Shown: piece after piece, positions 57,375 through 64,000 of the stretch | How positions within the stretch are numbered: the first letter of the stretch is position 1 | Layout of the letters: every line of letters begins with the position of its first letter | Source: Aralia elata | Lineage: Eukaryota > Streptophyta > Magnoliopsida > Apiales > Araliaceae | Assembly: GCA_034770075.1 (NCBI GenBank) | Contig: JAVJAP010000206.1 | Coordinates: 372,001 to 436,000, forward strand | Reading direction: 5' to 3' | DNA length: 64,000 nt | Notes under the pieces: model-generated | Database searches by the model: none | Seen by the model: only the letters and a program-made list of their open reading frames with translations | Told to the model about the DNA's origin: nothing | Position numbers and translations under genes: made by a program

Positions 57375-58661
57375 CTAAGGTCTATTTGACATGGAACTAG
57401 CCATCTGCCCAATTTGATTTTCCAAAGCCTTAAGTGCTGCTGCTTGGTTTTTAATCAAGATATCTTGGTTAGCCATGTGTTTCAATATCAACTCCTCAAA
57501 ATCTGATTTTCTCTCTGGTTGTGGTTGTGAGGTTTGAGCTGTACGATGTTGTTGAGGCTGATTTTGGAACCCTGGTGGATGATGTGGCTTAGGAGCTTGC
57601 TGAAAATTTTGATTGTTGCTCCATGAAAAGTTAGGATGGTTCCTATTCCCAGCATTGTAAGTGTTTTGGTACTGATTTGGCGGTCTCTGGTAGCTACTTA
57701 CAAACTGAACTGCCTCGTGATCAAATGGGCATTGGTCGTTGGCATGTGTCCCTGCACAAACTTCACAAACAACAGCCACCTGCTGCACTTTTGAATCAGT
57801 CAAGGAATCAAGTTTCTTTGACATTGCTGCCATCTGAGCTGCTAAGGCTGTGATGGCATCCACCTCTAATACTCCGGCTACCTTTGGTTGACTCATCCTA
57901 GCAGTAGGCCATTGGTAGTTATTTGCAGCCATACCCTCCAATAAATCAAGTGCTTCCCCATAATTTTTAGCCATAAAAGATCCTCCCGCAGCTGCATCTA
58001 AACTAGACCGATTGTGAGATCCCAATCCATTGTAGAAGGTATTCAACTGCATCATTGGAAGGAATCCATGATGTGGGCATCTCCGAAGCAAATCTCTGAA
58101 TCTTTCCCAAGCTTCATACAATGATTCTCCATGGTGTTGTTCAACTGTAGCAATTTTATTTCTCAATCTAGAAGACTTTGCAGGAGGGAAGAACTTTGCC
58201 AAAAATTTCTGTGCTAAGTTTGACCATGTAATGATGGATCCCGGTGGCAATGAGTGAAGCCAACTCTTAGCCTTATCTCTCAAAGTGAACGGAAAAAGTC
58301 TAAGTCTCAAAGCATCATCCGTCACTCCAATAAATTTGAAAGTATCACATATCTCAATGAAGCTCAACAAATGCTCATTAGGGTTGTCATTAGCCAAACC
58401 CCCAAACTGTAACGAATCTTGCACCATCTGTATTGTCCCCGGTTTGATTTCAAAGGCATTTGCAGTTATTGTCGGTCTTGTGATACTAGACTGTAAATCA
58501 CTTATCTGCGGCGTTACATAGTCTCTCAATGCTTTTTGTTCCTCTGCCGCCATAGTTTCTTGATTGTTATAATCCCTGATTCTTTCTCTTCTTAGTCTTC
58601 GAGTATTTCTCTCGATCTCGGGATCGTAAGGAAATAACTCAAGACTTTGTGATCGGCGCAT
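57375..58661 (-). CDS. gag: E7 gag
   Basis: 428 residues from ATG at 58659-58661 (minus); upstream codons in frame lack ATG. The capsid-like Retrotrans_gag domain is at about 85-240 (LRLFPFTLRDKAKSWLHSLP, WERFRDLLRRCPHHG). A zinc-knuckle-like CEVCAGTHANDQCP follows, then a Gln/Asn/Pro-rich tail and a short coiled coil (KNQAAALKALENQIGQMAS). It ends at TAG 57375-57377; the frame stays open behind it with further gag-pol linker sequence, so the stop may be a CAG-to-TAG change. Confidence 0.9.
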   Translation of the reverse strand: MRRSQSLELFPYDPEIERNTRRLRRERIRDYNNQETMAAEEQKALRDYVTPQISDLQSSITRPTITANAFEIKPGTIQMVQDSLQFGGLANDNPNEHLLSFIEICDTFKFIGVTDDALRLRLFPFTLRDKAKSWLHSLPPGSIITWSNLAQKFLAKFFPPAKSSRLRNKIATVEQHHGESLYEAWERFRDLLRRCPHHGFLPMMQLNTFYNGLGSHNRSSLDAAAGGSFMAKNYGEALDLLEGMAANNYQWPTARMSQPKVAGVLEVDAITALAAQMAAMSKKLDSLTDSKVQQVAVVCEVCAGTHANDQCPFDHEAVQFVSSYQRPPNQYQNTYNAGNRNHPNFSWSNNQNFQQAPKPHHPPGFQNQPQQHRTAQTSQPQPERKSDFEELILKHMANQDILIKNQAAALKALENQIGQMASSMSNRP

Positions 58662-58767
58662 ACAAATCAAGGGTACCTACACAATCAAGTAAATAAAAAT
58701 TAAAAACAAGTCTAAATTAAGATCAATTCAACTATAATCAATATTGGTAAAATTATTGTAAAATAAT

Positions 58768-58785
58768 TCCCCGGCAACGGCGCCA
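58768..58785 (-). promoter_or_regulatory. E7 primer-binding site (Athila type)
   Basis: On the minus strand TGGCGCCGTTGCCGGGGA, six bases after the end of the 5' LTR. This sequence is characteristic of Athila elements (tRNA-Asp is the usual assignment). Confidence 0.92.
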
Positions 58786-58791
58786 AAAACT

Positions 58792-60354
58792 TGTTGCTCG
58801 ATTTCGCAATCAATAAAACACGCGCAAGTATACGCGGTCCACAAGTAATATAAGATAAGTAAAGTGTCGAACCCACGAGGAATTATGCTAAATAATTACC
58901 AAATATCAATCGCATGTAAAATTAATCTAATTTAAACAATGACAATATGATTTGTGTTTGTTGTTGATTATAACTAAAATAAAGACAATTTAGAAAGCAA
59001 GGTTTTTTTAATACGGATAAAGTTCAAGATAAAAAGGTCTAAGATTACAATATCCCCCAACTCTTCATTTAAACATCATACTCTCTCTTGTTTAGTAAAT
59101 TAGAACATAAGAATTGCTATCCGAGAAATCACAAGTATATATAAGCCTCTCTCGATGGTCGAATACGTATTTCCTATTGTGGTGTATAGATATATTTCTA
59201 TTCTACACACTAGCAAGAATCTCATATCAAGAACAATTAATAAGACACATGTCACGTAAAATCCCATTAACCATTCTATCAATTACCAACTTTCATAAAA
59301 GAAATCATTAAACACGGATTCTCAATTGGATACATGTGGTATTTAGGTATATGTCTATCCTAAATACAATCAAATTATCAACCCTCAAGAATAATACATA
59401 AGACTCACGTCACATAATCTCATACATTATTCATAAAGAACATCTAATTTTCATATGAATTCATAACTAGGTCTCAACTTATACTTCCTCTCTCAATTCC
59501 ATATAAGTTACCAAAGTAATTACTGGCCAAGCAATTAATCCTTAATCAAAGGTTATAAACTCCAATTCACAAAATGCCTAATTACCATTCAAGAGAGAGC
59601 ATTCAATTTAAACTACAAGCTGGGTTCCATTGCAATCTTAGAATGAAGAGTTTAGCTCATATTAAATCTTAATAACATTATAATCTGATTATAGTACATG
59701 GTTGAAGTTACAAAATAAGAAAGAAGAACTAAAACATATGAAGATACACCCCTTTTGTGATAAGAAGCTCTAATTGATGTGGTGTAATTCTTCTTCTCTA
59801 ATCCTTGCTCTCCTATTTCGTGCTCTTAGCCTCCTTGTTTGATGATATTCTGATAATCTTTCCTTTAGCTCCTTTGTTCTTCTCTTTTTAGCTCCAAACC
59901 CTATCTTTTTCAATATGTGGAACCAAGTATGAATGATGCAATACCAACTCCCTGGATGCTTGATAATTCTTCCCTCTCTCCTCATTTTCCCGTTCCTGAA
60001 ATTCCTCCTCTAGTGCGCCACAATAGCAGAACAGACAAAGCAAGCCGCTCCAGAAATCGCGCTCTCGCCGCGGCGAGAAAAACAACCTGGGGAGCTCGCC
60101 CCGGCAAACTTTTTGGCCTTGGAGGCTCGCCCCGGCGAGGAAAATGGCCTGGGGAGCTCGCCGCGGCGAGGCCTTCTGTCATGCTGAAATTACTCTTTTG
60201 CCCCTAGACTTGCTAAAAACCGCCATGATCGTCCACAACTGTTCTCTGCACCACAAAAGCATAAAACAAGTAAATAGATACTATAAACACCTAAGGATAG
60301 CAAAGAATTGAGTACAAAGGATAACTAATTCGTAGGTATAAAACCCACTCATCA
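58792..60354 (-). repeat. E7 5' LTR
   Basis: Second copy of the 1563-bp LTR. GC-rich hairpins TCTCGCCGCGGCGAGA (60063-60078), CTCGCCCCGGCGAG (60126-60139) and CTCGCCGCGGCGAG (60157-60170). It lies next to the Athila primer-binding site, which shows it is the 5' copy. Confidence 0.95.
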
Positions 60355-61530
60355 GCAAGGCAACTACAAAACGCCCAACAGGCGCAAAAGGAGCTAGCCC
60401 AGCCGCAGGTAGAAGAAGAAATAATAGAATATACGGTCCAAGGAGAGTTGTTAAGTTCCGATGTTCGAGATGAAGTCCATGATTCAAAGGAAGAAAATAC
60501 AAGTGAAAGTAAACGACAAAAAGAAAGTGAAAAGAAAATTAAAAAAAAGATTGAGTATGAAAAAGAAAAGTGTGAAAATAGAGAGAATGAAAAGAAACAA
60601 GAGAATAAAAAGAATGAGAGTGAAAATAAACGAGAGAAAGAAACAGTGGAGAATAAGAGTGAAAAAAGAGAGGAGAGTGAGTTGGAAAGTGAGTTGTATT
60701 TTGAAAAGCCAATTACTGTACATTCGTACAAGACGACGCTTTTAAATACTAACCAGATTAACTCTTCTTTGTCTAGTTCTATTGTTTCTCTTATACAGGT
60801 GATTGAGGATATACCCCGAGCTATCATTCCATATCAGCCAGCTTGTAGTATTCCCGAGGAGACGACGGAGTTACCAAGGTGGGTTGGAGAGTTGATGAAG
60901 TCCAATTTCATCAAAGCGGGTATCGTGGGAGAAAGCATTATTGCATGTGCTATTCATGAGATCATAGTACCTAAGGAAGATAGAATGTCGAGCTTGTTCG
61001 TTGATTTTGAGTTGGTAAACAAGTATCGATATTATTTTCTTTACTTAGATAATATGTTTGATAAATTGCACAGTACTTATGCTTTATCTACATGCGATGA
61101 TGACCATGTGATGATATTGCCTAGTCAATTTAGCATGAAAAAGTGTGATAAATGGGAAATTGTGTTAACATGTGATTTGTATAGGTGGATAGTTATTTCT
61201 GTTAGATTAACTAATGCATCTAGTATTTTCATAAGTTATTTAAAACATGTTTTGCATGCTTCCATAGATAAATTTGTGTTTAGCTATTTTGATGGTAAAA
61301 TCGTCTTTATCATAAACTATGGAGGATATTTGATATTTGTTGAGCTAGTTTATGAGCATGTGTTATATTCTCGTTGTCAATATTCTTACTATCATTTGGT
61401 AAATTCTCATTGTCAAAGTGCATATCTTCGTAGAATTTATTCTAGTGATTATTGTGGGTATTCTTGTTTTCAACATATGTACTTGCATGAAACTCATTCT
61501 AGGGTGTTTTTCATTCACATGTTGAATTAG
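60355..61530 (+). pseudogene. E6 pol remnant A: Lys/Glu-rich linker and first RT-like segment
   Basis: Open from 60360 to the TAG at 61528. It begins with VQGELL-type sequence that in Reina elements precedes protease; protease is gone. A Lys/Glu-rich stretch (about 60480-60680) follows, then RT-like sequence (PRAIIPYQPA, EETTELPRWVGELMK, VNKYRYYF, RLTNASSIF) with the catalytic YFDD changed to YFDG near 61292. Similarity to canonical Reina RT is weak but collinear; the rest (61320-61530) is rich in Tyr, Ser and His and unrecognisable. No stop codon interrupts about 390 codons. Confidence 0.75.
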
Positions 61531-61559
61531 GTTTTGATGTTAATCAATCTTTACATGAC

Positions 61560-62308
61560 ATGTCGTTAATTGGTAATGGTAGTGATCATGATTCTTCAGT
61601 AGAGAAATCTTCGTTGCATGGTTTGTTAATATTTGGTAATGTCTTTCCATTAGAGTTGTTATCATTGCATCATTTTGAGAATGTTATCTTGAATGGGAAA
61701 GAATTACTATCATTTGATATTGAATTGAAAAGTGATTATTATCGGATTGGATTAAGATATGGTTTACATACATGTTTAGTTAAATCATTGGGATTAACTA
61801 ATGCATTAAATGTTTTCATGTTAAATCATATTTTGCCTTCTTTCATGGGAAAATTTGTTAATATCTGTGTTGATGATATTTCGACTTTTGTTGGTACACT
61901 TGGAAAAATTCTTTGGCATATGTTGAGTTTGATTGTGAGTATCATAAGTATGCTAGTGAGTTTTTATCTTGTGGTGTTGGTTTTGATCTTTCAATTCCAT
62001 TGATGTCGTTATTTGATTTTGCATTGGTTAGTGTCAATGGGAAGGAAAAGGTTGAATTTGTTTTGCAGATTTGTGATGGGTTCATACTCATCGAGGAGAA
62101 AGGTTTAATTCGATTTGCAAATCAATTCGAACAATGCATGGAAAGTCTAAAGGGAAGTTATTTGGATTTTATTCTAGTAGACTTTGCATGTGATTTTGAT
62201 TTATTTGATTTCTTTGTGATTAAACAAAAAGTACTTGTTGATTTGTTTGGTTTTGTGTTTAATCTAGGAATTCAAGAACACTTGCGAATGCAACGAGTTG
62301 AATTTTAA
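61560..62308 (+). pseudogene. E6 pol remnant B: second RT-like segment and integrase C-terminus
   Basis: 61560-62003 encodes a second RT-like stretch (DIELKSDYYRIGLRYGL, SLGLTNALNVFMLNHIL, FVNICVDDISTF), where VDD is kept. A frame change near 61915 leads to 61913-62308, collinear with the Reina integrase C-terminal region (YVEF...GVGFDLSIPL..., NGKEKVEFVLQI). Much of RNase H and integrase is missing. The duplication of RT within one element is unusual. Confidence 0.65.
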
Positions 62309-62628
62309 ATTTTGGTATTTAACACGAGTGCATTAGAATGGAAGTTAGTACAAATGATCGAGATCATAAGGTTCGCTTTTGATCCGGGAGTTTGTCAATA
62401 GGTTTATCTACGAATGGTCAAGATCATCAGACTGGTTTTTGATCCGGAAATTCGTGGATGGGAGATTAAGCTACATGAAGAGTTCTACATGCTGATATTT
62501 GATCCAGGCGGATATAGGACTTTTCATAGTTTTATTTGCTTTTATTTTACTATATATGCATTTGATTTTTTTAGGTAGAAACTTTGATTGTGTTTTTGCT
62601 TTAGTTTCTAATTTAGTTTTGTTATTAT
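62309..62628. repeat. E6 spacer with three 60-bp degenerate repeats
   Basis: Units containing GATCNAGATCATNAG...TTTTTGATCC lie at about 62352-62396 and 62411-62455, and a weaker one at 62473-62512. The rest is AT-rich and has no gene. Confidence 0.55.
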
Positions 62629-63053
62629 GTGTTTAGTGTTATGGAAGAAATTGGCTTACATGTGCAAGAGTATCATGTTAGTTTGGCGAAGTGTTTGAGT
62701 CAAAGAGAACAAGAGTTTAAGTTTCCAGGTTATGATTCGAAGAGCTTACATGGGGATATGTCGATTCGATCATCATTTGGAAGGAGATCTTCAATAGTGA
62801 TTCATGTTAACTCGAGGAAGATGCTTGATATTGCTATTTTGTGTCTTGAGGGAGTTGGAAGTTCTATTGATAATTTTCATATTCTTACTTACTTTATTTA
62901 TATATTTCATGAGATTGGTGAGAATTATGATTATGTTTTGTTTGACGCTTCTAACTTGGTTTGTTTTGATGTAGGATCAAATTTGTGGACAAGTCCTTCT
63001 AGAGAGGAGTGGATGCTGGATTTGAGGACAAATCCTTTTGAAGATGAGGGGAA
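62629..63053 (+). pseudogene. E6 pol C-terminal tail and polypurine tract
   Basis: An open frame from about 62638 (ATG at 62641) runs past 63053 into the LTR. Only its end (WMLDLRTNPFEDEGND) resembles the tail of Reina polyproteins, where the polypurine tract GAAGATGAGGGGAA (63040-63053) overlaps coding. The upstream 130 codons are not recognised. Confidence 0.5.
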
Positions 63054-64000
63054 TGATACAATCCTGATCAGGCTCGCATCAAGCGTTATCGACTCAACTC
63101 AAGCTTCGTGGGTTTAACAAACGAATTCAAGTAATTGGGCTAGAATCTACTCAAGGATGCTTACATCGGAGCTCAATTCATATGAACATCGAGGAGAGGG
63201 TCATTCATGTGATTTGGGATTGCTAGATATGATATATGTAATAAGACCAAATCAATGCAAGTTAAGCATTCGAGATAGTGTTCATCATGTTCGACGTGTT
63301 CGTCTAATCAACAATGAGGATATGTCATTGTGTATGTCCAAGCAAATTCAAGGGTTATGTGCTATCAAAAGACATCACGGGGCATTACAAGATTAGATTG
63401 CACGAGGCAAGAAGTTCGGGTTGCTAAATAGGAATCTCGCCCTGGCGAGATTGTCAAGGCTATTTTTCTCGCCCCGGCGAGAACTCCTCTGGATATTTTC
63501 GCCCGGCCCAAACTGAAGCCGCCCCGGCCAAGACCACTCCGCCCATCCTCGCCCCGGCGAGGTTTCTAGTACAAGTTTCTCGCCCCGGCAAGAACAGCCA
63601 GATTTTATTGGCGCGTTTTTCAAGGCACGCGGTTTTTGGCAGATTTCTTCTTTTATTTTAGGGATTTACATATCTTTTAGATTTCTATTGTAATTATGAT
63701 ATTTATTAGATGTGATTTGATTTTCATATTGTTATTAATTAGGATTTCTATTTTCAAATTAGTTAGTTGATTCCTTATGGGATTTTAGGGTTTTATTCTA
63801 TTAATATAAATAGAATACATGGCTTATGTAATAGAGACTACACTTTTTGACTAATGAAATTATTGTGAGATTCTTCTCATCTTTTGGTTCTTTAAGAATT
63901 CCTAGATTATTTTCCTAGTTTTTTTTAAGATTCAATTTGACTTATCATACAACAAGTCATAGTTGTGTGTGGCGTCTTCTACCGCATCAATCGTTGATTG
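63054..64000 (+). repeat. E6 3' LTR (cut by window end)
   Basis: Matches 46411-47348. Hairpins at 63433-63452 (AATCTCGCCCTGGCGAGATT), 63466-63483 and 63547-63562. TATA box at 63805-63813. The last ~220 bp and the target duplication (expected ACATA from 46406-46410) are outside the window. Confidence 0.93.

Larger units (their letters stand above)
48597..60354 (-). mobile_element. E7: Athila-type gypsy element, 11.8 kb, minus strand
   Basis: LTRs of 1563 bp each (58792-60354 is the 5' LTR; 48597-50159 is the 3' LTR), TG...CA, with target duplication GCAAG at 48592-48596 and 60355-60359. By eye about 18 differences between LTRs, near 1.2 percent. The primer-binding site is the Athila type. On the minus strand it carries gag, pol with a deletion in RT, and an intact ORF in the env position. 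It inserted into the gag/pol junction of E6. Confidence 0.96.
46411..64000 (+). mobile_element. E6: Reina-like chromovirus, decayed, host of E7
   Basis: 5' LTR 46411-47566, iMet primer-binding site, decayed gag, insertion of Athila E7 (48597-60354), decayed pol, polypurine tract, and 3' LTR from 63054 to beyond the window. The two LTRs differ by roughly 5 percent by eye. Gag, the Lys/Glu-rich linker, the RT order and the C-terminal tail (LRTNPFEDEGND) match the Reina group of chromoviruses as I know it. Coding decay is much deeper than the LTR divergence. Confidence 0.88.

Overview
This window is nuclear DNA of a flowering plant, most likely a eudicot, and it is almost entirely nested LTR retrotransposons. 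The grounds are plant-specific Ty3/gypsy and Ty1/copia lineages (chromoviruses with C-terminal chromodomains, Athila, a copia element with an extra 3' ORF), initiator-Met and Athila-type tRNA primer-binding sites, telo-box motifs, and very AT-rich LTRs broken by short GC-rich palindromes. I see no host protein gene, tRNA gene, rRNA gene or CRISPR array. The species cannot be named from the sequence.

Layout. I label the elements E1 to E10. The oldest visible host is a decayed copia element, E9 (20143-23294 and 42306-45939), broken open by three stacks of insertions. Left stack: a reverse-strand gypsy LTR fragment E8 (19476-20142), then chromovirus E2 (11111-19475) next to or in it, then chromovirus E1 (1-11110) inside the 5' ORF of E2. 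Middle stack: the 19 kb gag-only element E3 (23295-42305, TSD TGTGC), whose 5' LTR carries E4 (26762-33956, TSD GTTAT), which carries E5 (31086-33156, TSD AATAT). Right stack: LTR fragment E10 (45940-46410), then the Reina-like chromovirus E6 (46411 to beyond 64000), whose coding region is split by a reverse-strand Athila element E7 (48597-60354, TSD GCAAG).

Coding content. E2 has an almost intact gag-pol (12034-16533) with a single internal TGA. E1 has nearly identical LTRs but lacks gag and has a badly broken pol. E3 keeps only gag. E6 carries two diverged RT-like segments in long open frames. E7 has gag, a pol whose RT core is deleted, and an intact 387-codon env-position ORF. E1, E3 and E6 look like passengers moved by proteins of other copies; E2 is the best nearby model of a helper. 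Nearly all recognisable nonsense changes read as C-to-T or G-to-A, as expected of methylated, silenced DNA.

Most interesting signal. Nearly every family here carries its own array of short inverted repeats, mostly 5-12 bp arms around a 2-8 nt loop, in an LTR or leader. In several arrays the arms change in a paired way while the loop or core stays fixed (GATAC/GTATC, GACAC/GTGTC, AACAC/GTGTT and GATAT/ATATC around AAGTTG in E3; outer arms around CGCC-NN-GGCG in E2, E6 and E7). Four gypsy LTR families (E1-E4) also share a layout: a purine-rich leader ending AAG|GT, an intervening 1.7-2.4 kb, a GAGCAA...TTGCTC-type hairpin, then a TTGCAG-type acceptor. This suggests a structured, possibly spliced LTR leader. 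All of it is inference from sequence and needs computation and RNA data.
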